DNA from: Brucella oryzae
GTDB taxonomy: Bacteria > Pseudomonadota > Alphaproteobacteria > Rhizobiales > Rhizobiaceae
Direction: 5' to 3'
NCBI GenBank assembly: GCA_012103035.1
Contig: JAAVLL010000001.1
Span: forward strand, 1-64,000
Length of the DNA: 64,000 bases
Below are positions 51,137-61,607 of the stretch, one piece after another. Below the pieces are notes generated by a model, which worked only from the letters and a program-made list of their open reading frames with translations, searched no databases and was not told the DNA's origin. The position numbers and the translations under genes are program-made. Numbering within the stretch: position 1 is the stretch's first letter; each line of letters opens with the position of its first letter.

Positions 51137-51714
51137 ATGACGAAAATCTATTTCATTTCACATCCGGAAGTCGTGATCGATCCCGCAAAACCTGTTCCAT
51201 CGTGGAACCTATCTGAACATGGTGTTAAACGAATGCGCTCCTTCGCCAGCCAGCCGGAGTTGCGATCAATCACATCAATCTGGTCCAGCACGGAAACAAA
51301 GGCAATTGAAGCCGCTGAAATTCTGGCTGGTGTTTTAGAATCAGTCCGTTGACCGACAGTCGCTTTAACGAGATCGACCGAAGCGCCACCGGCTTCCTGC
51401 CTGCCGAACATCACGAGATTATCGCCGACCAGTTCTTTTCAGCACCCGAGACGAGCATTCGCGGCTGGGAGCGGGCAATTGATGTGCAACAGCGCATCGT
51501 AAGCGGTTTCGAAGCAGTCAAACAGCTTGGAACCTCTGGCGATATTGCTATCATCGGCCATGGCGGTGCCGGGACCGTACTCCTGTGTTATCTGGCCGGA
51601 CTTCTGATTAACCGCCGGTATGACCAGCCCTTTCAGGGGCATTACTGGTGCTACTCATGCGAAGACGATGCTGTCCTCCATCACTGGAAACCGATAAGCG
51701 TCCCGTCCCGCTGA
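51137..51714 (+). CDS. Histidine phosphatase superfamily protein (atypical, frameshifted)
   Basis: About 192 residues. The first strand motif is FISHPEV instead of the usual RHGE, keeping the phospho-accepting His but not the Arg and Gly. The second catalytic His lies in IAIIGHGGAGTVLLCYL. A shift at about 51345 splits the chain. With the altered first motif, phosphatase activity is uncertain. The substrate is unknown. Confidence 0.72.
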
Positions 51715-51730
51715 TCGGCTTTGCTATAGC

Positions 51731-53262
51731 TTATGCTGCCGAAACCAACCTTTCCGCGCCCATGCGATAAGATATGGCGCTGGCCAGATGGATACGGCCG
51801 ACTTTGTCGCTCCCATCCAGATCGGCTAGTGTACGCGCGACTTTCAGGATGCGATGATAGGCGCGGGCGGAAAAACGCATTTGCTCGCTCGCATCGCGCA
51901 AAAGCTTGAGACCACTTGCATCCGGTTCCGCCACCTCTTCGATCAGCTTGGCCGAACAATAGGCATTGGTCATGGACGACTCCAGACCGCGTGCGGAATA
52001 GCGCGCGGTCTGCGTTGCGCGGGCGCGGGCGACGCGTTGCGCGACCGTCTCACTCGTTTCCGACCGGGATGGTTTGATGAGATCGAAGGCAGAGACTGCA
52101 GGCATATCCACCCGCAAATCGATACGGTCCAGAAGCGGGCCTGAAATACGCGCCTGATAGTCAGCCTGACAGCGCGGGCCACGAGCACAGACATGCCCCG
52201 GCTCACCCGCCATGCCGCAACGGCAGGGATTCATGGCCGCGATCAGCTGAAAGCGCGCCGGATAGGTAGTTCGATGATTGACGCGCGCAATGAGACATTC
52301 GCCGGTTTCGAGCGGCTGGCGCAGAGAATCCAGCACCTGTGGTGAGAATTCCGGAAACTCGTCCAGAAAGAGCACACCATTATGGGCAAGCGATACTTCG
52401 CCCGGTCGCGCACGCAATCCACCGCCGACCATTGCTGCCATTGATGCCGAATGATGCGGTGCGCGGAACGGACGGCGATCCGACAATTTTCCGCCCGAAA
52501 GCTCGCCTGCAATTGAGGCAATCATAGATACGTCCAGCAATTCGCGTGGGGAAAGGCGGGGTAGAATCGATGGCAATCGCTGAGCGAGCATGGATTTGCC
52601 TGATCCCGGCGGTCCGACGAGCAGCAGATTATGATTGCCCGCAGCGGCAATCTCAAGCGCTCGCTTGGCGGTTTCCTGCCCCTTTATATCTGCAAGATCG
52701 AGTTCCGTTTCCCCGGAAATCCGCATGGATGGTTCCGGTCGGGTCAGGACCTGCGTACCGCGAAAATGGTTGGCAAGAGCGATGAGGCTGCGCGGAGCCA
52801 AGATATCGATGTCAGCACCAGCCCAGGCCGCCTCCGGCCCGCAAGAATGCGGGCATATGAGCCCTTCTCGTCCCGATTCGCGCCTATAGCAGCGGGCAGG
52901 ACACCGGCTACTGACGTTATCGAGCCGTCGAGCGAGAGCTCACCCAGAACGAGATAGGATTGGATCGCGTCAGCCGGAATAGCGCCCAATGCCGCCATAA
53001 GCCCAACAGCAATGGGCAAATCGTAATGCGATCCTTCTTTCGGCAGGTCGGCAGGCGCCAGATTGACCGTCACCCGCTTGGTCGGCATGGAAAGTCCAGA
53101 AGCGTGCAATGCTGCCTGCACCCGCTCACGGCTTTCCGCGACGGCTTTGTCTGGCAGTCCGACGATGGACATACCCATCTTGCCCGGTGCAACCATCACC
53201 TGCACGTCGACAGGCACAGCTTCTATGCCCTGAAAAGCAACTGTTCCAACCCGCGCGACCAT
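51731..53262 (-). CDS. YifB/ComM-type Mg-chelatase-like AAA+ ATPase
   Basis: About 510 residues. N-terminal Lon-protease-like/ChlI domain (QGIEAVPVDVQVMVAPGKMG, MSIVGLPDKAVAESRERVQ), then an AAA+ domain with Walker A LLLVGPPGSGKSML near residue 214 and Walker B VLFLDEFPEF, and a C-terminal Mg-chelatase-type domain (GPLLDRIDLRVDMP). ComM homologues act as hexameric helicases that help branch migration during transformation. One shift at about 52850. The start MVARVGTVAF at 53262 is by homology. Confidence 0.92.
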
Positions 53263-53371
53263 ATGCCCCCACTCGCCACGCACTACATCTCTTAAGTGAG
53301 TATGCACTCAAATACAACTTGAAGAGTTAAGCACGGACGAGCGGCAAATACAAGAACGTTAAGGGAACGAA

Positions 53372-54309
53372 TTAACGCTTGGCTTCGACCGCATCCCAGA
53401 AAAGGGCCGCAATATCGGTTCCGTCGAAACGCTGGATTTCGCGGATACCAGTCGGAGAGGTGACATTGATTTCTGTCATATAGTCACCGATCACATCGAT
53501 GCCGACCAGAATGAAACCACGCTCTTTCAGCGACGGGCCGATGCGCTCGCAAATCTCGCGTTCACGCGGCGTCAGCTTGCTCTGTTCGGCGCGCCCACCG
53601 ACATGCATGTTGGAACGGGCATCGGTTTCCGAGGGCACGCGGTTGATTGCACCAACAGGTTCGCCATCGATCAGGATGATGCGTTTGTCACCAGCACGCA
53701 CATCTTTCAGATAGCGCTGCGCAATGAAGGGCTCCTTGAAGAGCTGACCGAACATTTCCAGAAGCGAGGTGAGGTTGCGGTCACCATCGGCCAGATGGAA
53801 GACGCCCGCGCCGCCATTGCCGTAAAGCGGCTTCAAGATGATGTCACCGAACTCGCGACGAAAATCCATGACTTCCTGCGGGTCCTTGGTGATGAGCGTT
53901 TCCGGCATCAGGTCAGGAAATTCGGTCACGAAGATTTTTCGGGACTGTTGCGCACCCAGGCCGGATCGTTGACCACCAGTGTCTTCGGATGTATCCGCTC
54001 AAGAAGATGGGTGGTGGTGATGTAGTTCATGTCGAAGGGCGGGTCCTGACGCAGAAGCACCACATCCATTTCCGACAGGTCGCGGCGGATCGGCTCGCCG
54101 AGCGTATAGTGATCGCCCGTGACGTCGCGCACTTCCATCTTTTCCAAGCGGGCGGAAACGACGCCGTCACGCATCGAAAGCCGGTCCGGCGTATAATGGT
54201 AAAGCTCATGACCGCGTTTCTGCGCCTCGAGCGAAAGGGCGAATGTAGTATCGCCGGTGATGTTCACCGTGCTGATATGGTCCATCTGGACCGCGACTTT
54301 GAGAGCCAT
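53372..54309 (-). CDS. gshB: Glutathione synthetase
   Basis: ATP-grasp ligase that adds glycine to gamma-glutamylcysteine, about 312 residues. The start [20 protein letters not shown], the [22 protein letters not shown] loop and the terminal [19 protein letters not shown] metal site are diagnostic. A shift at about 53940 ([18 protein letters not shown]) splits it. No gshA is present nearby. Confidence 0.94.
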
Positions 54310-54490
54310 GATTTCCTCGCGATTCGAAGTTGCGGGAAATCTAAAACGGAATGATCAGGCAACATAGTCCTTTCTCTCAATCCGGCGCGGACAGCGGCTG
54401 TGCGTTCTCGGTGCATGAAGTTGAACTGGATCAGCTTTCATCCGTTGTCTATGCTGATTGTAATCGGTTCGGCCGTTTCGGGAGGAAAAA

Positions 54491-55364
54491 GTGACTGTCG
54501 TTAAAACTACTCTGTTTGCTGATCATGTAGCGCAACTTGGCGAAGGCCCCGGCTACGATCCGTTAAGCGGAAATGTCTGGTGGTTCGACATTCTCGGCCA
54601 GAAACTGATCGAGAAGAACTGGGAAAGCGGCGAAACACATGTCCATGCGCTCGGCATGAAGGCGAGCGCGCTCGCCGTGATCGACCGCGACCGGCAGTTG
54701 ATCGTTAGCGAACATGGGCTGTTCATCCGGGAGCGTGCCAATGGGCACCTGACCCTTCATCACCCCTTGAGGCCGATAATGAAGTTACCCGCTCCAATGA
54801 TGCGCGTGTGCATCCTTCAGGATCGTTCTGGATCGGGACAATGGGCAAAAGGCCGAAACCGATGCAGGCTCGATCTGGTGGTATCGCGAAGGCCAGGTGA
54901 AGAAGCTATTCTCCGGCATCACGATCACCAATTCGATCTGCTTTTCTCCCGACGGAAAGATCGCCTATTTCGCCGATACGGATCGCAATATCATCTGGCG
55001 GGTCGATACGGACCCGGAAACCGGATTGCCGATATCGGACAGAAGCGTCTTCCATCACCGGGCCGAAGAAGGCGGCGTCGATGGGTCGGTTGTCGATGCG
55101 GAGGGCACGCTATGGAATGCCTGCTGGGGTGGCAGTTCGCTGAATGCCTATTCACCGCAGGGCCGACTGATCCGCTCAATTTCGTTGCCGGTCCGTCAGC
55201 CTTCCTGCCCGGCATTCGTCGGGCCGGATGCAACGATGATGATCGTGACGAGCGCCAGTGAAGGCCTTGACGAAGAGGCGCGCCGATCCGATCCCCATGC
55301 CGGAAAGGTTTTGCTGCTCGATCTGACGCTTGCCGGTCGGCACGATCCGCCGGTCCGACTATAA
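54491..55364 (+). CDS. SMP-30/gluconolactonase family protein
   Basis: Six-bladed beta-propeller lactonase, about 292 residues. The metal-site Glu is in LGEGPGYDPLSG and the substrate region follows in DILGQKLIEKNWESGE. The later blades show ITNSICFSPDGKIAYFADT with the metal-binding Asn, and GGVDGSVVDAEGTLWNACWG with the catalytic Asp. Breaks at about 54770 and 54900 split the gene. A GTG at 54491 is placed 1 base after GGAGGAAAAA, the best ribosome site. It probably hydrolyses a sugar lactone. Confidence 0.85.
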
Positions 55365-55374
55365 AATAGGAGTG

Positions 55375-55396
55375 AAAGGGCCCTGCGGGCCCTTTT
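55375..55396. terminator. Bidirectional terminator between the SMP-30 and DUF1330 genes
   Basis: AAAGGGCCC-tgc-GGGCCCTTTT, followed by T on the plus strand and by TTTCACTCC on the minus strand. Confidence 0.85.
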
Positions 55397-55398
55397 GA

Positions 55399-55686
55399 TC
55401 AAATACCTTCCACAATTATAATCTCGCCGTCGGCCACCGTCTGGCGGATGGCCTTGGCGGCTTGATATTCGGGCGAATTGTAGCAATCGAGCGCGTGCTG
55501 CATGGTCTCGAATTCGATGATCACATTGCGGGCGCGACCCTGCCCCTCGACTGCGTCAGCCTTGCCACCCCGTGCGATGAAATTTGCACCATAACGCTCA
55601 AACGCCGGTTTTGCTGTCGAAACATAATCCTTGTAACGCTCGGGATCACGGACATCCACACGGGCAATCCAGTAGGCTTTCGTCAT
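55399..55686 (-). CDS. DUF1330 family protein
   Basis: 95 residues, intact, an antibiotic-biosynthesis-monooxygenase-like ferredoxin fold. Typical DUF1330 segments: [31 protein letters not shown] and [20 protein letters not shown]. The function is unknown. It starts 22 bases after the pyrF end on the same strand, so the two are likely co-transcribed. Confidence 0.88.
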   Translation of the reverse strand: MTKAYWIARVDVRDPERYKDYVSTAKPAFERYGANFIARGGKADAVEGQGRARNVIIEFETMQHALDCYNSPEYQAAKAIRQTVADGEIIIVEGI

Positions 55687-55707
55687 ACTTTCTCCTCCAG
55701 TAATTCT

Positions 55708-56404
55708 TCATGCAACCGAGCGCATTTCCTCCAGAATGGCAAGTGCTGCCGCTTTGCGGTCGACCGCACCGACAATCGGGCGCGCAACGACCAGGTGGCT
55801 GGCTCCGGCCTTCAAGGCATCGGCAGGGGTCATGACCCGCTTCTGGTCGCCTTTTCCGAATCTGCGGGACGAATGCCCGGTGTGACGATGGCCATGTCCG
55901 CTCCGACCGCCTGACGGATGGCAGCGGCTTCCACAGCGGAGGCGACGATGCCCCCATACCGGCCTCGCGCGCCTGACGGGCGCGTTTCAGCACCAGTGTC
56001 TCCGCATCGTCGGAATAACCGGCTTCCCGCAGATCGGCATTATCCATCGAGGTCAGAACCGTCACACCCAGAAGGCAGAGGTCCGAACCCTTGGCAGCTT
56101 CCACCGCTGCCCGCATCGCTTTCGGATAGGCATGCAGGGTGAGCATGGAGACCCCCATCTTCGCGACATTCTCGACACCCTTCGCAATGGTGTTGTCGAT
56201 ATCGAGTAGCTTCATGTCCAGGAAGACTTTTTCTTCGCTGCCACGAGGCTTTTCGCGAAGTCGAGACCGCCCGCAAAACCAGCTGATAGCCGATCTTGTA
56301 GAAGGAAACGGCGTCGCTAGCTCTTCGACGACCTTCTGCGCCTCAGTAATAGTCGGCACGTCAAGGCCCACGATCAGTTGATCGCGCAAATCTGTCGTCG
56401 TCAT
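55708..56404 (-). CDS. pyrF: Orotidine-5'-phosphate decarboxylase
   Basis: Final step of UMP synthesis, about 236 residues. The start [20 protein letters not shown] and the catalytic DxKxxD motif in [14 protein letters not shown] are clear; [20 protein letters not shown] and [15 protein letters not shown] follow. Breaks near 56290, 55950 and 55860 scramble the rest; restored, the protein ends ILEEMRSVA at 55708. It precedes the DUF1330 gene and follows the FMN reductase. Confidence 0.9.
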
Positions 56405-56424
56405 GAGAGTCTCCGTGGTGATTT

Positions 56425-57045
56425 TTACTCTCTTCGCACAACAGGACCCGTTACGAAAGAGACGGAATCAGCTTTTGCTTCTTCCACCCGTGCGATGAGG
56501 CTGCGGCAGACAGCCGAAAGCATTCTGGCGCTGCGTTCTTCTTTCAGCGTGCCATCATCATTGAAGGCCACCGATGCATGACCGACCGAACATTGCTCGG
56601 TCACGATCTGCACGCCGACATTCATCAACACGGCACGCAAATGATAAAGTCCACGCATACCGGCGAACATCCCGTCGGAACTGGAACAGAGGCCGACCGT
56701 CAAACCTGCGTAGGGCCTGAATGGTTTGTCCCCATCCCTTGAAATGCGGCTGACCCAATCGATGGTGTTTTTCAGAAGCGGTGGGATCGAGGCATTATAC
56801 TCCGGCGAGCAGATCATCAGCCCGTCCTGTTCCGCGAACAGGCGTCCGAGCTTCATGGCGTTCTCCGGAACGCCATGCTCATTCTCCAGATTCTGGTCCA
56901 TGATCGGCAGCGGATAGTCAGCAAGCGTGATGCGCGTGACCTCAGCACCCTGCGCCCGCAATTCCTTTTCGGCGGCGTCCGCCATATGGCCGGAAAATGC
57001 GCCAATGCGAACCGAGCCCGCGAAGACGAGAATACGTGCAGTCAT
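56425..57045 (-). CDS. NAD(P)H-dependent FMN reductase family protein
   Basis: Flavodoxin-like oxidoreductase, 206 residues, intact. The FMN-phosphate loop [18 protein letters not shown] and the [20 protein letters not shown] motif are diagnostic of the chromate/quinone reductase type. It may reduce quinones, azo dyes or supply FMNH2; the substrate is not predictable. It lies between pmtA and pyrF on the minus strand. Confidence 0.88.
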   Translation of the reverse strand: MTARILVFAGSVRIGAFSGHMADAAEKELRAQGAEVTRITLADYPLPIMDQNLENEHGVPENAMKLGRLFAEQDGLMICSPEYNASIPPLLKNTIDWVSRISRDGDKPFRPYAGLTVGLCSSSDGMFAGMRGLYHLRAVLMNVGVQIVTEQCSVGHASVAFNDDGTLKEERSARMLSAVCRSLIARVEEAKADSVSFVTGPVVRRE

Positions 57046-57063
57046 GAAAAGCCTCGTGCAAAA

Positions 57064-57658
57064 CTAGACTAAAGGGCTGCGATAAACCCAAAGCTGCGCC
57101 GGCGGCTTGCGCACCACGAAATCATAGTGCTGGACGGTATAGTTGCCGCGACCGGCGGGAACCGGCGGCATAGGACCATAAGTGATCTGCATCAAAGGCC
57201 GTCCGCGTGGAATGCGCGAAAGCAGGCTCTCCACGAGCTGAATGCGCTTGTCCATCGGGAAATTGAGCATGGGAACGGCAGAAATGATGCAATCGAATTT
57301 CTGGTCCTTCCTCTCACCCAGTGCGCTGTCGAGGTCGAATGCATCGCCCTGAATGATATTGACCTCCGGGAAGATCGTGTTCAGGTGATCCACGAAATCG
57401 TGCGAATATTCGATGGAATAGAGGTCGGAAGGTTTTACGCCCTGTTTCAGGATCGCCTTGGTAATGACACCTGTGCCCGGTCAAGTTCCAGAACCGGAAG
57501 GCCGGAGCCCGTATCGATCACGCTTGCCATGCGTCGCGCTGTAATGGAACTCGTCGGCAAAATGGCGCCGACCGCCTTCGGCCCGTCTATCCATCCCTTG
57601 AAAAACGGATCTCCTCATCGAACTTAGCGGCCAGTTTCCTGCCGAGCTGTCCTGCCAT
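57064..57658 (-). CDS. pmtA: Phosphatidylethanolamine N-methyltransferase, Rhizobium-type PmtA
   Basis: Methylates phosphatidylethanolamine toward phosphatidylcholine, an abundant lipid of Rhizobiales. About 199 residues after restoring two base losses near 57600 and 57480. The N-terminus MAGQLGRKLAAKFDEEIRFF with KGWIDGPKAVGAILPTSS, and the SAM motif LPVLELGPGTGVITKAIL, are characteristic of the PmtA class; the C-terminus is YTVQHYDFVVRKPPAQLWVY. It is immediately upstream of the MITE on the minus strand side. Confidence 0.85.
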
Positions 57659-57744
57659 TCTCGCTGCTCCCATTTGTCGTTATTGGACAAGTTTATGCCG
57701 CTTTGAATTCCTAAGCAAGGCGGGAATAAAGAAAAGAACAAAAA

Positions 57745-57762
57745 GGGAGCCCTTTGGCTCCC
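57745..57762. repeat. Left copy of the duplicated dnaJ terminator palindrome
   Basis: GGGAGCCCTTTGGCTCCC, a hairpin with 7-bp arms, identical to 57901-57918. On the minus strand it is followed by TTTTTGTTC, the original U-tract of the dnaJ terminator. Confidence 0.88.
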
Positions 57763-57900
57763 CAGATTGATTACAAACCCTCGATTTTTGGAAGCAGTCA
57801 AAACGAGGGGTTTTGATTCCGATTTGTTCACGTTCTGAATCTGGGACGTTCCGTGAATCTGAGGTCATTTTGACCCTGCCGGAGGTTTGTCAGCAGTCTG
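57763..57900. mobile_element. 138-bp MITE with IS1182-like terminal repeats
   Basis: The ends read CAGATTGATTACAAACC on the left and, inward from the right, CAGACTGCTGACAAACC. The latter matches 16 of 17 bases of the left end of the resident IS (CAGGCTGCTGACAAACC). There is no coding capacity. The element sits exactly between two identical 18-bp copies of the palindromic dnaJ terminator. Its left end can fold CCCTCG/CGAGGG followed by GTTTTG, like the left IS end; a second hairpin GGTCA/TGACC lies near 57863-57875. It looks like an internally deleted derivative that a related transposase could move. Confidence 0.75.
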
Positions 57901-57918
57901 GGGAGCCCTTTGGCTCCC
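57901..57918. repeat. Right copy of the duplicated dnaJ terminator palindrome
   Basis: Identical to 57745-57762. It lies 3 bases before the dnaJ stop codon end on the plus-strand map. On the plus strand TTTTA follows; on the minus strand it runs into the MITE without a T-tract. Confidence 0.88.
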
Positions 57919-57920
57919 TT

Positions 57921-59051
57921 TTACTCACCTATTCCCTCGAAGAATTCCTTCATCCGCGAGAAGAACCCGGCTGATTTCGGGCTATTCTCCTGTGAGGAAA
58001 GTTTTTCGAACTCTTCCAGCAGTTCACGCTGGCGTTTGGACAAGTTCTGCGGCGTCTCAATGTCGATCTGGATATAGAGATCACCTACTGCAGCCTGACG
58101 CAGAACCGGCATGCCCTTGCCCTTGAGGCGGAACTGCTTGCCATTCTGCGTGCCGTCCGGAACCTTGACCCGAGTCTGCGTGCCATCGAGCGTCGAAACT
58201 TCGAACTGGCCGCCCAACGCCGCCGTGGTCATCGAGATCGGCACCTTGCAATAGAGATCGGAGCCGTCCCGCTGGAAAAATTCGTGCGGCTTGACCGAAA
58301 GGAAGATGTAGAGATCGCCTGCCGGGCCGCCGCGCATACCGGCTTCGCCTTCACCGGCAAGACGGATGCGAGTGCCATCCTCGATGCCTGCCGGAATATT
58401 GACCGACAGCGAACGTTCCTGCGTGACGCGGCCCTGACCATGGCACTTGCCGCAAGGGTCCTTGATGATCTGACCACGACCGTTACAGGTCGGGCAGGTG
58501 CGCTCCACCGAGAAAAGCCCTGGGCAGCGCGCACGCGGCGAGCCGGAGCACATGGTACAGGTGGTGGGCTGAGAACCCGCCTTGGCGCCGGAGCCGGAGC
58601 ACTCGTCGCAGGTGATAGAGGTCGGAACGCGAATCTGCGCGGTCTTACCCGCATAGGCTTCTTCCAGCGTCACTTCCATATTGTAGCGCAGATCGGCGCC
58701 GCGTTCGCGACCGCCATTGGAACGACGGCGACCGCCGCCCATCATCTCGCCAAAAATGTCTTCGAAAATATCGGCAAAACCGCCAGCGCCGCCAAAACCG
58801 TTACCGAAGCCGCCGCCCATACCGCCATTTTCAAAGGCTGCATGGCCGAACCGGTCATAAGCGGCCCGCTTCTGCGGGTCCTTCAGCGTTTCGTAAGCTT
58901 CACCGATTTCCTTGAACTTGCGTTCAGCTTCCGGATTATCCGGATTGCGATCCGGATGATATTCCATGGCAAGTTTACGAAAGGCTGTCTTCAGCGTCTT
59001 GTCGTCTGCTGTTCTTTCAACACCCAGAGCTTCGTAGTAGTCGATCTTCAT
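57921..59051 (-). CDS. dnaJ: Chaperone protein DnaJ
   Basis: Hsp40 co-chaperone of DnaK, 376 residues in one open frame. J domain with YHPDRNP (HPD motif, near residues 32-38), a Gly/Phe-rich linker ([17 protein letters not shown]), four zinc-finger CxxC repeats and two C-terminal substrate domains. Between the second and third zinc repeats the sequence reads [19 protein letters not shown] where the family has a CxGxG motif and GFF(S/T). Three missing bases in that stretch (about 58515-58545) would explain it, so a short part is out of frame although the gene stays open. Confidence 0.94.
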   Translation of the reverse strand: MKIDYYEALGVERTADDKTLKTAFRKLAMEYHPDRNPDNPEAERKFKEIGEAYETLKDPQKRAAYDRFGHAAFENGGMGGGFGNGFGGAGGFADIFEDIFGEMMGGGRRRSNGGRERGADLRYNMEVTLEEAYAGKTAQIRVPTSITCDECSGSGAKAGSQPTTCTMCSGSPRARCPGLFSVERTCPTCNGRGQIIKDPCGKCHGQGRVTQERSLSVNIPAGIEDGTRIRLAGEGEAGMRGGPAGDLYIFLSVKPHEFFQRDGSDLYCKVPISMTTAALGGQFEVSTLDGTQTRVKVPDGTQNGKQFRLKGKGMPVLRQAAVGDLYIQIDIETPQNLSKRQRELLEEFEKLSSQENSPKSAGFFSRMKEFFEGIGE

Positions 59052-59437
59052 CAGTTCGTTATCCCGGCGACAGGAACGCGCCTTTTGCTTTCACGGACAT
59101 CGTATCCCGAAACCGGTCCCCAGATTCGTGCGACACGCCCCAAAGCGTTCAACACTTGTCGGGGCCAGCGTTTCCAATTGTTCATCTATCGAAGCGCCTT
59201 CCGACCCATGCGTCAGAGCGGCACTCCGGGTTTCAGCATCAATACCCAATTTGCCCGAAACCGTCTCATGCTTTTCAAGATGTATGCAGGCCAGAGCGAT
59301 TTTTCAAACAGAGGCTGATTTCCCGGTTTGAACCGACACCGGCCAACGTGCAGGCTTATACAAAACCTGCGAATGTAAACATCTCAAAATTGGCAAAAGC
59401 CGGGGCAGAGCCCCGGGCGAGCGTATTGAGTCTGGAA
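59052..59437. other. Intergenic region between dnaK and dnaJ
   Basis: A 386-bp gap without a supported gene. The dnaK terminator lies at its dnaK-proximal end. The remainder should hold a promoter for dnaJ, but I cannot point to one with confidence. Confidence 0.4.
59400..59416 (-). terminator. Terminator after dnaK
   Basis: Stem CCGGGGC-tct-GCCCCGG on the minus strand, followed by CTTTTGCC. It lies 22 bases after the dnaK stop. dnaJ probably needs read-through or its own promoter. Confidence 0.75.
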
Positions 59438-61351
59438 TTACGACTTCTTCTTGTCGTCGTCGATTTCTTCATAATCGGCATCGACAACATCATCGTTCGA
59501 AGCAGCAGCCTCTTCTTCACCAGCGCCGGCAGCACCGGTTTCAGCAGCCTGAGCGGCTTCGTACATGGCCTGACCAAGCTTCATGGACGCTTCTGCAAGT
59601 GCCTGCGTCTTGGCCTTGATGTCCTCGGCATCGTCGCCTTCAAGCGCGGTCTTGAGACTTGCAAGCGCATCCTCAATGGCCTTCTTGTCGTCAGCCGAAA
59701 CCTTGTCACCATATTCGCCCAGCGACTTTTCGGTCGAATGAACGAGGCTTTCGCCCTGATTCTTGGCTTCAACGGCATCGCGACGCTTCTTGTCGGCTTC
59801 GGCATTCGCCTCCGCGTCCTTGACCATCTTTTCGATGTCGGCATCGCTCAGACCACCGGATGCCTGAATGCGGATCTGGTGTTCCTTGCCGGTACCCTTG
59901 TCCTTGGCTGTCACGTTGACGATACCGTTGGCGTCGATATCGAAGGTCACTTCGATCTGCGGCACGCCACGCGGTGCAGGCGGAATGCCGACAAGGTCGA
60001 ACTGGCCGAGCATCTTATTGTCAGCAGCCATTTCACGCTCGCCCTGGAAGACGCGGATCGTCACAGCCGACTGGTTGTCTTCGGCGGTGGAGAAGGTCTG
60101 CGACTTCTTGGTCGGGATCGTGGTGTTGCGTTCGATCAGACGGGTGAACACGCCGCCCAACGTTTCGATACCCAGCGAAAGCGGGGTCACGTCGAGCAGC
60201 AGAACGTCCTTGACGTCGCCCTGCAGAACGCCGGCCTGAATTGCCGCGCCCATGGCGACGACTTCATCAGGATTGACACCCTTGTGCGGTTCCTTGCCGA
60301 AGAACGCCTTCACGACTTCCTGAATCTTCGGCATGCGGGTCATGCCGCCGACCAGAATCACTTCGTCGATTTCGCCAGCCTTGAGACCGGCATCCTTCAG
60401 CGCTGCCTTGCAAGGCTCGATAGTGCGCTGGACGAGATCGTCGACCAGGCTTTCGAACTTGGCGCGCGACAGCTTGATGGCAAGGTGCTTCGGACCGGTC
60501 TGGTCGGCCGTGATGAACGGCAGGTTGACTTCGGTCTGCTGCGAGGACGACAGTTCGATCTTGGCCTTTTCGGCAGCTTCCGAGGCGCTGCAGAGCGAGC
60601 TTGTCGTTCTTGAGGTCGATGCCGCTTTCCTTCTTGAACTCGGAGACGAGGTATTCGACCAGACGCATGTCAAAGTCTTCACCGCCGAGGAAGGTGTCGC
60701 CGTTGGTCGACTTCACTTCGAAGACGCCATCGCCGATTTCGAGGATCGACACGTCGAAGGTACCGCCACCAAGGTCGTAAACAGCGATGGTCTTGCCATC
60801 GTTCTTATCCAGACCGTAAGCGAGTGCAGCAGCAGTCGGCTCGTTGATGATACGCAGCACTTCAAGACCGGCGATCTTGCCGGCATCCTTGGTTGCCTGG
60901 CGCTGAGCGTCGTTGAAGTAGGCCGGAACGGTGATGACCGCCTGCGTGACCGTTTCGCCGAGGTAAGACTCAGCGGTTTCCTTCATCTTCTGAAGGATCA
61001 TCGCAGAGACCTGCGACGGTGAATATTTCTTGCCGTGGACTTCAACCCAGGCATCGCCATTATCGCCCTTGACGATCTGGTACGGCACCAGGTCCTTGTC
61101 CTTGGTAACCATCGGATCGTCAAAGCGGCGGCCGATCAGGCGCTTGACCGCAAAATGGTACCTTCCGGATTGGTGACGGCCTGACGCTTTGCAGGCTGGC
61201 CGATGAGACGTTCGTCACTGTCGGTGAATGCAACGATCGAAGGGGTCGTACGCGCACCTTCGGCATTTTCGATGACCTTCGCGCTTTTGCCGTCCATGAC
61301 GGATACGCAGGAGTTGGTCGTTCCCAGATCGATACCAATAACTTTAGCCAT
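59438..61351 (-). CDS. dnaK: Chaperone protein DnaK (Hsp70)
   Basis: ATP-driven protein-folding chaperone, about 638 residues. ATPase motifs are [18 protein letters not shown], the phosphate-2 segment [17 protein letters not shown] and the adenosine motif [15 protein letters not shown]; the substrate domain has [17 protein letters not shown]. The C-terminus ends [14 protein letters not shown] with the usual acidic EEID-like tail. Breaks near 61150 and 60600 split it into three frames. The start MAKVIG at 61351 follows GAGAGAAAT. A heat-shock-type promoter lies upstream. Confidence 0.96.
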
Positions 61352-61494
61352 ATTTCTCTCCATTCAGCAAACCGCCAAGACCTCTACCGAGCGTTCCATG
61401 GGCGGTTCCTATCGGTTTCACAATGCTCTTTTCACGATGATTGTCCAGATACCGGACCGGTTTCCAGACACGCATCAATGCCCTGTGCGAGGCG

Positions 61495-61523
61495 TATATA
61501 AGAAACGCGGTTTTTACTGCAAG
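61495..61523 (-). promoter_or_regulatory. RpoH-type heat-shock promoter of dnaK
   Basis: On the minus strand CTTG (61520-61523), a 17-base spacer and CTTATATA (61495-61502) fit the alphaproteobacterial sigma-32 consensus CTTG-N17-CYTATNT. The transcript would have a leader of roughly 135 bases before dnaK. Confidence 0.65.
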
Positions 61524-61607
61524 TCACAACAGCCAAGCTGGCGCAGATTCCGCACCCGGAAACGCTGACAGGGTTCTCTCGACGTATGAAATAATATACG
61601 CGGACCA

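Noticed and set aside
59156-60613. 485-codon open frame on the plus strand
   Set aside because: Antisense to dnaK; no domain and no promoter.
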